The translations under genes were made by a program, and so were the position numbers. Source: Brevibacillus_H ginsengisoli (lineage in GTDB: Bacteria; Bacillota; Bacilli; Brevibacillales; Brevibacillaceae). Taken from it: a stretch of DNA of 64,000 nucleotides. Below the pieces are notes generated by a model. It did no database searches. It worked only from the letters and a program-made list of their open reading frames with translations, and was not told the DNA's origin. Shown piece by piece: positions 17,358 to 26,483 of the stretch (positions are counted from its first letter, which is position 1; each line of letters opens with the position of its first letter). The stretch spans positions 124,001-188,000 of the forward strand of contig NZ_JBNJQR010000004.1 of the NCBI RefSeq assembly GCF_050113715.1, in the 5' to 3' direction.

Positions 17358-17854
17358 GGAGAAACCACCATTCTTCTGTCATCATCCCGATCTTCCAGAA
17401 TAATGCCATCATGTTTGTATCGTTTCAAGATAAACGAAGTAGCTGTAGATACTACAGATTCCAATGTGGCCAGCTTCTGTGAGACGAAGTTCGCCACTTC
17501 AATCATCGTTTTGCCTTCAATAATGACCGACAAATCATAGCTCGCGCCTGACATGAGATAAACCGCTTTTACTTCAGGAAAACGACTAATTCTTTGGGCT
17601 ACCTCATCAAAACCAACGTCACGCTTAGGGGTCACTTTTACATCAATCATCGCTGTAACGAACGGATTATCGTCAACCTTCTCCCAGTTAACAATCGCCG
17701 GATATTTGACAATGACTTTCTCTTCCGTCAACGCTTGGATTGTACGTTCTATCTCCTCAGGAGTAGTGGCTAACAATCGAGACATTTGCTCAACTGAGAG
17801 TCGACTGTCCTCTTCCAATAGACGAAGCAATTCTCTTTGTTTCTGTTTGTCCAT
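17354..17854 (-). CDS. alaR: Lrp/AsnC-family transcriptional regulator, AlaR-like
   Basis: 166 residues: a winged helix-turn-helix N-terminus (about 1-60) and an Lrp ligand-binding (RAM) domain (about 65-140). Long-form YugG-type regulators share the pattern TPEEIERTIQALTEEKVIVKYPAIVNW. It is translationally coupled to the aminotransferase (stop and start overlap as ATGA), so it probably controls that operon. The ATG at 17854 follows GGAGTG. Known: B. subtilis AlaR activates alaT. Here that role is inferred from pairing. Confidence 0.87.
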   Translation of the reverse strand: MDKQKQRELLRLLEEDSRLSVEQMSRLLATTPEEIERTIQALTEEKVIVKYPAIVNWEKVDDNPFVTAMIDVKVTPKRDVGFDEVAQRISRFPEVKAVYLMSGASYDLSVIIEGKTMIEVANFVSQKLATLESVVSTATSFILKRYKHDGIILEDRDDDRRMVVSP

Positions 17855-17943
17855 TCTCTCACTCCATCCTGATCAATATCTAATAGACATCGTACAAATT
17901 TTACTGCTGAACGTCAGAAGATTCTAGTAAAAAACATTTTACA

Positions 17944-18022
17944 GGGAAAAGAGCTTCGTCCCCTGTTTCGCTCTGTGGAAGCTCGCAGGGGACGAAGCTC
18001 TTTTCTTGTGGGCTGGCGCGAA
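17944..18022. repeat. Interspersed inverted-repeat element, copy 1 (short form)
   Basis: GAAAAGAGCTTCGTCCCCTG (17946-17965) and its exact complement (17986-18005) form a perfect 20-bp inverted repeat around CGCTCTGTGGAAGCTCG, followed by GGCTGGCGCGAA. The ends, the loop and the trailing motif recur at 47711-47942 and 49969-50184. It contains no open reading frame. Confidence 0.8.
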
Positions 18023-18029
18023 TAGAAGA

Positions 18030-18072
18030 AAAAAGTAAACTCCTTTACCTAAAGTAAAGAAGTTTACTTTTT
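18030..18072. other. Long A/T-rich hairpin beside repeat copy 1
   Basis: 19-base arms (18030-18048 and 18054-18072) pair almost perfectly with CTTTAC/GTAAAG at the loop. T-runs are present on both strands, so it could terminate in either direction. A similar hairpin follows copy 2 at 47947-47984, so it may be part of the element. Confidence 0.6.
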
Positions 18073-18091
18073 CCTAAATCCAATAGACAAA

Positions 18092-18125
18092 TAAAATAGA
18101 AAAGGACTTCCACCATGGGAAGTCC
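18092..18125 (-). terminator. murA: Terminator after murA
   Basis: The minus strand reads GGACTCCC then GGAAGTCC as an 8-base stem with one wobble pair (18105-18125), followed by TTTTCTATTTTATTTG. It lies 13 bases past the murA stop. Confidence 0.75.
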
Positions 18126-18138
18126 TCACCTTATCGTT

Positions 18139-19473
18139 TTACGCAAAATTAGGAGATAAATTCACTTTCACTGCTTGTGTTTTGGTTTCACGTACTTCGG
18201 CGGCAGGTTGCTCTACGATTTTGACACGCTCAATGTTGGCGCCCAGCGCTTGGAACTTGCCGGTAATGTCCACATATCCACGGTCAACATGATGCAAGCC
18301 GCCTACTTCTGTTTCTCCGTCTGCAATCAAGGCAGCCAGAATCAAGGAAGCTCCTGCCCTCAAATCAGTCGCGCATACCTTGCTGCCTGTCAGCTTGATG
18401 CCACCCTCAATAATAGCACTTCTGCCTTCGATCTTGATATTCGCGCTCATACGGCGGAATTCTTCCACATGCATGAAGCGATTCTCAAACACGGTTTCAG
18501 TGACGATGCTTGTGCCTTCAGATGCCAAGAGCAAGGCCATCATCTGTGACTGCATATCAGTCGGGAATCCAGGATACGGTAAAGTTTTGACGTCCACTGC
18601 TTTCAGTGGGCCGTTGCGATATACGCGAACCCCGTTTTCTTGTTCCTCTACAGTTACGCCCATCTCTCGCAATTTGGCCGTGATTGGCTTAAGGTGATCA
18701 CAGATTGCGCCTTCAACAAAAATGTCTCCACCTGTAATTGCGGCAGCTACCATGAAGGTTCCTGCCTCAATTCGGTCAGGGATCACGCAATGTGTGCAGC
18801 CTTTCAGACGTTCTACCCCTTCAATTCGGATAGAACCTGTTCCAGCGCCACGAATCTTCGCACCCATACTATTTAAGAAATTTGCCAAATCAACAATCTC
18901 TGGCTCTTCTGCAGCATTCTCAATCACTGTGATGCCTTCCGCAAGAGATGCGGCCATCATGATATTCTCAGTTGCCCCCACACTGGCAATATCCAAATAG
19001 ATTTTGACCCCTTTTAGGCGGCCATCTACTTGAGCTTCAATAAAGCCTTGACCAATTTCAATCTTAGCCCCCATGGCTTCAAAACCTTTAAGATGCTGGT
19101 CAATAGGCCTTGTACCAATTGCGCAACCACCTGGCAACGCGATGCGAGCTTTTCCTTTCCGGGCAAGAAGCGGGCCCATTACGAGGAAGGAGGCTCTCAT
19201 TTTTCTGACTAGATCATAGGAAGCTTCAATACTGTTAAGCTTCGTAGCATCAATTGTCAACGTTTCGTTCTCGTATGTAACGTCAACCTGCAATGTCCGT
19301 AGCAGCTCGCAAATCGTATAAACATCATCCAGCGCTGGTACTTCATGAATTACACTAATTCCGTCTTCCGCTAAAATGGATGCTGCAATAATCGGAAGTA
19401 CGGCGTTTTTCGCGCCTGAAATTTTTACATTTCCCGCTAATGCCTTACCGCCGCGGACAACGATTTTTTCCAA
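18139..19473 (-). CDS. murA: UDP-GlcNAc 1-carboxyvinyltransferase MurA
   Basis: 444 residues, slightly longer than the usual 420-436 because of a C-terminal tail. MurA moves enolpyruvate from PEP to UDP-GlcNAc, the first committed step of peptidoglycan synthesis, in the cytoplasm. Seen: the N-terminal SGAKNAVLPI substrate loop (Lys22-Asn23), the catalytic Cys117 in LPGGCAIG, which is the fosfomycin target, and PDRIEAGTFM. Position next to ywmB and ywzB corresponds to murAA in B. subtilis. No second copy lies beside rho here, unlike B. subtilis murAB. Confidence 0.97.
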   Translation of the reverse strand: MEKIVVRGGKALAGNVKISGAKNAVLPIIAASILAEDGISVIHEVPALDDVYTICELLRTLQVDVTYENETLTIDATKLNSIEASYDLVRKMRASFLVMGPLLARKGKARIALPGGCAIGTRPIDQHLKGFEAMGAKIEIGQGFIEAQVDGRLKGVKIYLDIASVGATENIMMAASLAEGITVIENAAEEPEIVDLANFLNSMGAKIRGAGTGSIRIEGVERLKGCTHCVIPDRIEAGTFMVAAAITGGDIFVEGAICDHLKPITAKLREMGVTVEEQENGVRVYRNGPLKAVDVKTLPYPGFPTDMQSQMMALLLASEGTSIVTETVFENRFMHVEEFRRMSANIKIEGRSAIIEGGIKLTGSKVCATDLRAGASLILAALIADGETEVGGLHHVDRGYVDITGKFQALGANIERVKIVEQPAAEVRETKTQAVKVNLSPNFA

Positions 19474-19494
19474 AGTAGATCCCTCCGCGTAGCT

Positions 19495-20244
19495 TTAGTA
19501 TTCCGCTGTGATGATCGGTGTCCCTACCGTGATCCGTGTAATGGAATCAAGTGAATCCAGATGAGTTGCCACCTGAAGATTCATCTTGTGTTGGCCTGTT
19601 GTGATCGCGGGGTTCCATAGCTCAGTATATGCAGAGATACTAAGTACTGTCTCATCTTGAAGACGCTCAATTTCATTCGCTTGCAAAGCAGCAAGGACCT
19701 CATGAATCTTGTCCTCCTGCTGATCAACACTCAGTTTATCACTGTATATTCCGCGAATACAAGTGCTAAATTGCGGAATCCTTGAAGCCTTTTTGAAGAG
19801 TGCAGTAATCTGGTCACGGAATTTTTCCATATCTTGTGCATGAATCCGTTTTCCTTTTAACCCTACTACTACATATGTATGAAATTTGTCGTTTTGTGGT
19901 ACCCCAATCAAGCGCAAAACGCAAGTAATTCCGCCCATATTTTCCTCTGTTACATAAATATAGCGACTATCTTCCATCATGAGCTTGGGTTTCTCCGAAA
20001 AATTCAATCGTTTACTCCAACTGATCTCGGCCTCCGTTAGGTCTTTGGTCGTGTCAACCATCCCTAAATCTACTGTCGTTCTCATTTCAATGACAGTCGG
20101 TTCGGCCCCAGTTTGTTCTATAGCTTGGATCATTTGGGTAATGGTTTGATTTTCTGTAGCATGGGCAAATACAGGCATGCTTGCGAGCAAATAAATCATC
20201 ACAAGGATGACAGGTGGTACCCAATACGAATACTTTTTCAACAT
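19495..20244 (-). CDS. ywmB: YwmB-like exported protein
   Basis: 249 residues: a signal peptide or anchor (about 8-27, ending near FAHA) and an extracytoplasmic domain. It matches the YwmB (DUF1779) family in length, in the features GVPQNDKFHTYVVVGLKG and TCIRGIYSDKLS, and above all in position between ywzB and murA. The YwmB fold is TATA-box-binding-protein-like, but its job is unknown. It lies 21 bases before murA and 73 bases after ywzB, probably one transcript. Confidence 0.85.
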   Translation of the reverse strand: MLKKYSYWVPPVILVMIYLLASMPVFAHATENQTITQMIQAIEQTGAEPTVIEMRTTVDLGMVDTTKDLTEAEISWSKRLNFSEKPKLMMEDSRYIYVTEENMGGITCVLRLIGVPQNDKFHTYVVVGLKGKRIHAQDMEKFRDQITALFKKASRIPQFSTCIRGIYSDKLSVDQQEDKIHEVLAALQANEIERLQDETVLSISAYTELWNPAITTGQHKMNLQVATHLDSLDSITRITVGTPIITAEY

Positions 20245-20317
20245 CTTAACTCCCCCACTTTTCCCTACTATCTCTACAACTAGTTTGTACGGAAAAATGG
20301 TGGCTTATACCAATTAA

Positions 20318-20560
20318 TCAAGAGAACAAAGATTTAAGCATCATCGACCAGCCCAAATACTCCATAAAAAAGCTAGCTACCCCATGACCGATAAAAATGG
20401 ACAGAATGATGTGAAGCAGCTTGGATTGGCCACTCTCAGGATGTTTCACAAATAAATCAAACCGGAAAGCCTGTAAAGCCCACCAGCTGAACCCAATACA
20501 AAGAATGGAGACAATAATGTTGGTTACAGCAGAAACCGCAAAAGAATTCATGGAATTCAC
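20318..20560 (-). CDS. ywzB: Small membrane protein YwzB (DUF1146)
   Basis: 80 residues with two membrane helices (about 12-33 and 45-65). The short SWWALQAFRFD motif and length fit DUF1146/YwzB, which sits between the atp operon and ywmB in bacilli. Here the nuo operon and other genes separate it from atp. The ATG at 20560 has GAGGAG upstream. Function unknown. Confidence 0.82.
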   Translation of the reverse strand: MNSMNSFAVSAVTNIIVSILCIGFSWWALQAFRFDLFVKHPESGQSKLLHIILSIFIGHGVASFFMEYLGWSMMLKSLFS

Positions 20561-20586
20561 TCCTCGCTTTAGTCGTAATGACGATT

Positions 20587-20615
20587 ATCATAAAAGCTAT
20601 CTCCTAATTGGGCAA
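20587..20615 (-). promoter_or_regulatory. Candidate sigma-A promoter of ywzB-ywmB-murA
   Basis: TTGCCC (20610-20615), 17 bases, then TATGAT (20587-20592). The -35 touches the U-run of the nuo terminator, so the junction is very compact. Confidence 0.55.
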
Positions 20616-20653
20616 AAAGAAAAGGGGGCGGCGACTATGCCGTTCCCCCTTTG
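20614..20653 (-). terminator. Terminator of the nuo operon
   Basis: GGGGGAACGGC and its near-complement form a GC-rich stem (20623-20651); the minus strand continues TTTTCTTTTTG. It lies 12 bases past the nuoN stop. Confidence 0.85.
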
Positions 20654-20664
20654 ATTATACACGA

Positions 20665-22173
20665 TTATTTACTTGGAACTACCATGTTTCCAAAGTCAAA
20701 ATGCGCATTAAATGTGGTATGCAAGTAATTAGTCGCTACTTCCGGAACAATACCGAAAGCCAGCGTTGCGATTAAAGTAATCCCCACCACGAACACAACG
20801 CCCATCGGAGCCTTGAGTGGAGCTTCCGTTTGTCCTGGACGCATGTACATCTGACGAATAATCCCGAAATAGTAGTAGTAAGAGACTACGCTCGTTGCAA
20901 TCATAACAGCTGATAGCCAGTAATGCTTCAAAGCCACTGAACTCAAGAAGATGTAGAACTTCCCGAAGAAACCAGCCGAAATTGGAATACCAGCCAACGA
21001 GAGCAAGAAGATCGTCATTGCAATCGCCAAGAATGGAGCTCGGTGATAGAGCCCAGAAAAAGACTTCAATTCTTCTGACCCTTGATCACGCGTAACGACC
21101 ATAATAATCGCAAACGCACCAAAGCTCATCAGCAAGTAAGCGAACAGATAGAAAGTTACTTGTTCAAAGAAGAAATACGTAACCGATATAAATGGAACAA
21201 GCAAGTAACCAGCTTGTGCGATACCGGAATAAGCCATCATCCGTTTCACGTTTGTCTGACGAATCGCCATCGTGTTACCGATGATCATTGACAATCCTGC
21301 AACGAAGGAAAGACAAAGCGTCACGTTTTCGTTTTGTGCAATGACACCATAGAAGGCGATGAGCAACAAACGGAATACCAATGCAAATCCAGCCGCCTTA
21401 GAGACAACGGCCAAGAATGCAGTAACTGGAGTTGGTGCTCCTTGGTACACATCTGGAGCCCACATGTGATTAGGAACTGTCGCAATTTTGAAGCCCAATC
21501 CAACCAACATCATCGCAAACGACAAGATCACTAGGAAGCTGAAGCCGTTCATATAGGCCGCCGCAATTCGCTCTGTCATTTCATAGAGGTTGGTGGTTCC
21601 GGTCATTCCGTAAAGATAGGACATCCCGAACAATGTGACAGCTGTAGCAATTCCTCCAGAGACCACATACTTAAATGATGCCTCATTGGAACGCAAGTTG
21701 GTTTTACGCAAACCTACCAGCACGTAAGAAGAGATAGACAACAACTCAAGTCCCACGAACAGTGTAATTAGATCTGCGGAGGAGGCCATCACCATCGCAC
21801 CAAGTAAGCCTGTCAACAGCAGGTAGTAGTACTCGCCTTGATGTGTGATATCTCCTTTTTTCAAATAAGACTGTGACAGAATCAAGGTAAACGCCACGCC
21901 GCTCAAGAAAAGCAGCTTGAAGACATTCCCATAATCATCGATGCGCAGCATATCCGCCATAAAGGTATATGGCTTATCAAGTGCATTGACATTGGAGATA
22001 ACGAAGAATCCCGCTAATACCACTCCAACCACTGCGAGCCAACCAAGAACTGCACGGCTTGTTCTCTTTCCCATAAATAAATCGATCAAGGAAAGAAGTG
22101 TCGCAAATGCAAGAATCGTAATTTCCGGCAGAAGGTAGCTCCAATGGTACTGTCCCATAATATTTGTCGTCAT
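20665..22173 (-). CDS. nuoN: NADH-quinone oxidoreductase subunit N
   Basis: 502 residues, about 14 hydrophobic segments, antiporter-like (Mrp) family, a proton-pumping subunit of complex I in the cytoplasmic membrane. The proton-antiporter core MWAPDVYQGAPTPVTAFLAV with the conserved Lys in VSKAAGF is clear. It is the last gene of the nuo operon, six bases after nuoM. A GGGGGGT site precedes the ATG at 22173. Confidence 0.96.
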   Translation of the reverse strand: MTTNIMGQYHWSYLLPEITILAFATLLSLIDLFMGKRTSRAVLGWLAVVGVVLAGFFVISNVNALDKPYTFMADMLRIDDYGNVFKLLFLSGVAFTLILSQSYLKKGDITHQGEYYYLLLTGLLGAMVMASSADLITLFVGLELLSISSYVLVGLRKTNLRSNEASFKYVVSGGIATAVTLFGMSYLYGMTGTTNLYEMTERIAAAYMNGFSFLVILSFAMMLVGLGFKIATVPNHMWAPDVYQGAPTPVTAFLAVVSKAAGFALVFRLLLIAFYGVIAQNENVTLCLSFVAGLSMIIGNTMAIRQTNVKRMMAYSGIAQAGYLLVPFISVTYFFFEQVTFYLFAYLLMSFGAFAIIMVVTRDQGSEELKSFSGLYHRAPFLAIAMTIFLLSLAGIPISAGFFGKFYIFLSSVALKHYWLSAVMIATSVVSYYYYFGIIRQMYMRPGQTEAPLKAPMGVVFVVGITLIATLAFGIVPEVATNYLHTTFNAHFDFGNMVVPSK

Positions 22174-22179
22174 GGTTGC

Positions 22180-23733
22180 TTACCCCCCTATCCCCGGAAC
22201 AATTGGTACTATATTTTTTAACGTTTCTTGCAATGGATCACTGAGTACAGCCGGATAGATACCGATCAAGATGATAAAGCCTAACAAGATAACCATCGGG
22301 ATAACCTCAATTGGTTGTGCATCCGCCAATTGCATGTATCTATCTGGTGTAGGACCGAATGTTGTACGCAGAATTGCGCGAAGCAGGTAGGCCGCTGTGA
22401 AAATCAATCCAAGCGCACCTACTGCCGCAATAGCTGGCATTACGCCGAACAGACCAAGGTATGACAAGAATTCACTGATGAAGCCGGACATACCTGGCAA
22501 ACCAAGAGAAGCCATTGCCGCTGTTAAAAGAATTCCGCTCACGAACGGCATAGATTTCGCTAAACCGCCCAATTCCGTAATATCGGAAGTTCCGACTCTC
22601 TCCCAAATCACTCCGATCAGGAAGAACATGAGCGCGGAGATGAAACCGTGAGATACAACCTGGAAGATCGCACCTTGGAAACCAACTGTATTCATCGCTG
22701 CAAATCCGAAGAGGACTACCCCCATATGGCTGATACTGGAGTACGCCATAACCATCTTGAGGTCCTTTTGTACAAAAGCGAGAATCGCACCGTACAAGAT
22801 GTTAATCAGACCGAGAATCGCCATCCATTTGGCAAAGCCATACGCTTGCTCTGGGAAGAATCCAATTCCCATGCGAAGCAAACCATACGCACCCATCTTG
22901 AGCAAGATACCAGAGTGGATCATAACGATCGAAGGAGGCGCTTGTACGTGAACTTTGAGCATCCATGTATGGAACGGGAAAATCGGCAGTTTGATACCGA
23001 AAGCAATAAACAGAGCCAAAAACAATCCATATCGAAGCGTTTCACTTACATGACCTAGCATTGGATTGTTGGCTTGCGTCAAAGCAGTCGTGAGTTCACG
23101 GATATTCATGGTGAATTCACCGTTCGCGTTCGGCACGTTAATGAAGATCGTAATAAAAGCGATCAACATAATCGCGGAGCCGACACCGTTGTAAATCAAA
23201 AACTTATTCGCTGCTCGTTCTTTGTCCGAGTAACCCCAAATTCCAATTAGGAAGTACATTGGAACCAGCGTCATCTCAAAGAAGATGAAGAACAAGAACA
23301 GGTTCTGAGTAGCGAACACCCCTAACATCCCCATCAACAGGATATGAAAGAGAATGAAGTACTCTTTTAGACGTTTTTTCAATTGGGTCGAAGCGATCGC
23401 GGCCAATGTGCCGATAATGGCAGTCAAGACAATCAATGGCATTGACACACCATCTACACCCATATCGTAATTGATTTTCATAGAGACTAACTGTCCAGCT
23501 TGATCAAGAGTTACCGGGATAGTAATCCAATGAGCGCTCTCGACAAATTGCATGCCAGCATTGTGATAATCAAAATGAGAAAACATCATTAAGGACAACA
23601 CAAGCGGTAGGAGGGTTCCAAGAATCCCAATTTGCTTAATCACGCGACCCTGATGTTTCGGAACAAATGCCAACACAAGAATAGCAAGAAGTGGTGAGAA
23701 CGTGATTAGCGTAAGCAACATGCTATTTAACAC
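22180..23733 (-). CDS. nuoM: NADH-quinone oxidoreductase subunit M
   Basis: About 517 residues, antiporter-like proton-pumping subunit. Seen: FILFHILLMGMLGVF, FEMTLVPMYFLIGIWG with the conserved Glu, and FPFHTWMLKVHVQAPPS. The longest frame begins at 23763 inside nuoL with no suitable ribosome-binding site. A GTG at 23733 has GGAGG eight bases upstream, and the ATG at 23721, just after the nuoL stop, is a second choice. I use 23733. Antiporter paralogues such as MrpD are excluded by the operon. Confidence 0.95.
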   Translation of the reverse strand: MLNSMLLTLITFSPLLAILVLAFVPKHQGRVIKQIGILGTLLPLVLSLMMFSHFDYHNAGMQFVESAHWITIPVTLDQAGQLVSMKINYDMGVDGVSMPLIVLTAIIGTLAAIASTQLKKRLKEYFILFHILLMGMLGVFATQNLFLFFIFFEMTLVPMYFLIGIWGYSDKERAANKFLIYNGVGSAIMLIAFITIFINVPNANGEFTMNIRELTTALTQANNPMLGHVSETLRYGLFLALFIAFGIKLPIFPFHTWMLKVHVQAPPSIVMIHSGILLKMGAYGLLRMGIGFFPEQAYGFAKWMAILGLINILYGAILAFVQKDLKMVMAYSSISHMGVVLFGFAAMNTVGFQGAIFQVVSHGFISALMFFLIGVIWERVGTSDITELGGLAKSMPFVSGILLTAAMASLGLPGMSGFISEFLSYLGLFGVMPAIAAVGALGLIFTAAYLLRAILRTTFGPTPDRYMQLADAQPIEVIPMVILLGFIILIGIYPAVLSDPLQETLKNIVPIVPGIGG

Positions 23734-25636
23734 CAGGGACACCTCCAAACGCTGTAAGTCCAATGATTAAGAGAACAAGACCAACGAATACCACAAAACC
23801 ATATGTTTGTATTTGACCGTTCTGAATGCGAGCGTGGGCAGCACCGATTGCGTTGGTAATAACAGCAACCAAGGTAACCAAACCATCTATTACATAACGA
23901 TCGAACAGATCCAATACCTTGCCAATCCCTTTTAACGATTGAACAAAGACAACATGGTAGATTTCATCGATGTAGTATTTATTAAACGAAAGCTTATACA
24001 ACCAAGGCATCGGACGAGCAATCCAGTCCCTAGAAATCGACTGTTTCGCATACATGAGATAAGCGAGCAGGATACCAGCGACAGAAACAATGATCGCCAT
24101 TGCTGTTACCCAAACGGCCGTATGCCCTTCTTCATGAGCAGCAGCCGCAATGAATTCACCAGTAGTACCTGAAGTCATCCAGTGATGGAAGATAGGGTTG
24201 AACGGTGTATTGATGAAACCGGCTACCACTGCCAAAACAGAGAGAATCAGTAATGGCAAAGTCATAACCTTTGGAGATTCATGTGCTTTGTCATGACCAG
24301 TTCCTCTTGGCTTCCCAACAAACGTGAGGAAAAACAGACGGAACATATAGAACGCTGTGAAGAAGGCGGCAATAATCGCCATCCACAACAAATCCATTCG
24401 ACCAGAGAGATAAACAGAGCCCAAAATTTCTTCTTTGGACCAGAAGCCCGCAAACGGAGGAACCCCGGAAATCGCTAAGCAACCGATCAAGAAGGTCCAA
24501 GCTGTAATCGGCATCTTTTTCCAAAGACCGCCCATCTCATGAATATCTTGTGTGTGCACAGCATGGATCACACTACCTGCGCCCAAGAACAACAACGCTT
24601 TGAAAAACGCATGAGTCATCAGGTGGAACGTACTTGCTACGTATCCAGCTGCTCCAGCGGCACCCAATGCAAGCATCATGTAACCAAGCTGAGAAACTGT
24701 TGAGTAAGCGAGTACTCGTTTAATATCGCGTTGTGTCAAACCGATCGATGCCGCAAAGATCGCGGTAAATCCACCGATGTACGCTACAACATTAAGTGCA
24801 GTTGGTGAAGCGATAAACAGCGGATATGTTGCTGCTACCAAGTAAACACCGGCTGCTACCATCGTTGCTGCGTGGATTAATGCGGATACCGGCGTTGGAC
24901 CTTCCATCGCATCCGGCAACCATGTGTGCAACGGGAACTGACCGGATTTACCGATCGCACCGATAAAGATGAGAATTGCAGACAACGTAATCATCCACGG
25001 TTCCAGACGACCTGCGGAGATTGCATTAAAGATCTCAGAGTAGTCGAAGCTTCCTGTCCACCAGAACAAGAGCGCGATCCCGATAAACAAGCCCACGTCC
25101 CCGATACGGGTAACGATGAAGGCCTTCTTCGCCGCTGCTTTCGCTTCTGGTTTGAAGAAGTAGAAACCAACGAGCAAGAAGGAACAAACCCCTACAAGCT
25201 CCCAGAAGATATACACTTGCAACAAGTTAGGAGAGATAACAAGTCCTAACATCGAGAAAGTAAAGAGCGACAAGTACTGATAGAAGACTGGGAAACGCTC
25301 GTCTCCATGCATGTAGCCCTTCGAGTAAATTTGTACCAACAAGCTGACGAACGTAACAATTACCAGCATGAGTGCATTCAATTGATTGACTTCATACCCC
25401 ATGCGAACAACTGTATCGCCGATTTGCAACCAATCGACTGCAAATTTGAAATCTGTTGCCCCTTCTTTAAAACGCTCCAAGAAGGTCATCAATGCCATAA
25501 CAAAGGAGATTCCGACTGCCAGACCTCCTACATAAACCGATCCCTCTTTCAACTGACGACCAAACGAGACAATCAGGATGAAAGCAAAGAGTGGAAAAAG
25601 AGGGATAAGCCAGGCGTATTGCATTATCGTATCCAT
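23723..25636 (-). CDS. nuoL: NADH-quinone oxidoreductase subunit L
   Basis: 637 residues, the largest antiporter-like subunit, with a long C-terminal lateral-helix region. Seen: FYQYLSLFTFSMLGLV, FWELVGVCSFLLVGF, FPLHTWLPDAMEGPTPVSAL and HLMTHAFFKALLFLGAGS. It drives one of the proton paths of complex I. It lies between nuoK (24 bases upstream) and nuoM (short overlap). Confidence 0.97.
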   Translation of the reverse strand: MDTIMQYAWLIPLFPLFAFILIVSFGRQLKEGSVYVGGLAVGISFVMALMTFLERFKEGATDFKFAVDWLQIGDTVVRMGYEVNQLNALMLVIVTFVSLLVQIYSKGYMHGDERFPVFYQYLSLFTFSMLGLVISPNLLQVYIFWELVGVCSFLLVGFYFFKPEAKAAAKKAFIVTRIGDVGLFIGIALLFWWTGSFDYSEIFNAISAGRLEPWMITLSAILIFIGAIGKSGQFPLHTWLPDAMEGPTPVSALIHAATMVAAGVYLVAATYPLFIASPTALNVVAYIGGFTAIFAASIGLTQRDIKRVLAYSTVSQLGYMMLALGAAGAAGYVASTFHLMTHAFFKALLFLGAGSVIHAVHTQDIHEMGGLWKKMPITAWTFLIGCLAISGVPPFAGFWSKEEILGSVYLSGRMDLLWMAIIAAFFTAFYMFRLFFLTFVGKPRGTGHDKAHESPKVMTLPLLILSVLAVVAGFINTPFNPIFHHWMTSGTTGEFIAAAAHEEGHTAVWVTAMAIIVSVAGILLAYLMYAKQSISRDWIARPMPWLYKLSFNKYYIDEIYHVVFVQSLKGIGKVLDLFDRYVIDGLVTLVAVITNAIGAAHARIQNGQIQTYGFVVFVGLVLLIIGLTAFGGVPGVK

Positions 25637-25660
25637 ATGTTCACCTATCCTTTTCCTTTT

Positions 25661-25972
25661 CTAGCGTTTCATCGTGTCCATATCGTCGACGTCAACCGTA
25701 TCACGGTTACGATATAACGAAAGGAGAATCGCGATTCCAACGGCTACCTCTGCCGCAGCCACTGTCATTGTAAACAAAGTGAAGATCTGACCAGTGATCG
25801 AAGCGGCAATTCCGTATTTTGCAAAAGCGACGAGATTGATATTCACCGCATTCAACATTAACTCAATCGAGAGTAAGACGATAATGGCGCTTTTTTTCGT
25901 TAAAGCTCCATACAATCCTACGCAAAACAGAATCAGGGCGACCAATAAGTAAGAGGATAATGGTACACTCAT
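25661..25972 (-). CDS. nuoK: NADH-quinone oxidoreductase subunit K
   Basis: 103 residues, three membrane helices, the standard NuoK size. The conserved membrane Glu residues are in LLSIELMLNAVNI and MTVAAAEVAVGIAI; they belong to the central proton channel of complex I. Its start overlaps the nuoJ stop (ATGA), so the two are translationally coupled. Confidence 0.96.
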   Translation of the reverse strand: MSVPLSSYLLVALILFCVGLYGALTKKSAIIVLLSIELMLNAVNINLVAFAKYGIAASITGQIFTLFTMTVAAAEVAVGIAILLSLYRNRDTVDVDDMDTMKR

Positions 25973-26481
25973 TCTTTGTCCCCCTCCTTCTTCGCCATGA
26001 TAATCGCACCGACTAAAGAGACCAGCAACAAAACAGAAACCAATTCAAATGGAATCACATATTTCGTGAAAACTTCCAGACCGATTTGTTTCACGTTACT
26101 TACAGCTGGATTCGCGATTGGTTGTACATCCCCCGGCCATACAGTGTTTTGAATTCCCATGAAAACGATGACGAAGAACGCAGCTACACCGATGAAGGTA
26201 AGAAATTTGTTTTGAGCGCGATTTTTTTCTACTTCTGCTGCGTCATGTTTGGTCAACATGATTCCGAAAAGCATCAAGATCGAGATCGCCCCTGAATAAA
26301 CAAGGACTTGAGAAATCGCAACAAATTCTGCTCCCAACAGAACAAACAGGCCTGCGATGCTAATAAACGTCACCCCGATGGCAACCACCATATGTACAAC
26401 GCGTGTGAAGCTGATCATGAAAACAGCTCCACCGATTGTCAACAGGGAAAGAATAAAGAACGCTACAAATGAAGCACTCAT
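25969..26481 (-). CDS. nuoJ: NADH-quinone oxidoreductase subunit J
   Basis: 170 residues, five hydrophobic segments. The conserved QVLVYSGAISILMLFGIMLT segment is the NuoJ/ND6 signature (pi-bulge helix). It is a membrane core subunit, two bases after nuoI and overlapping nuoK. Confidence 0.95.
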   Translation of the reverse strand: MSASFVAFFILSLLTIGGAVFMISFTRVVHMVVAIGVTFISIAGLFVLLGAEFVAISQVLVYSGAISILMLFGIMLTKHDAAEVEKNRAQNKFLTFIGVAAFFVIVFMGIQNTVWPGDVQPIANPAVSNVKQIGLEVFTKYVIPFELVSVLLLVSLVGAIIMAKKEGDKE

Positions 26482-26483
26482 TG

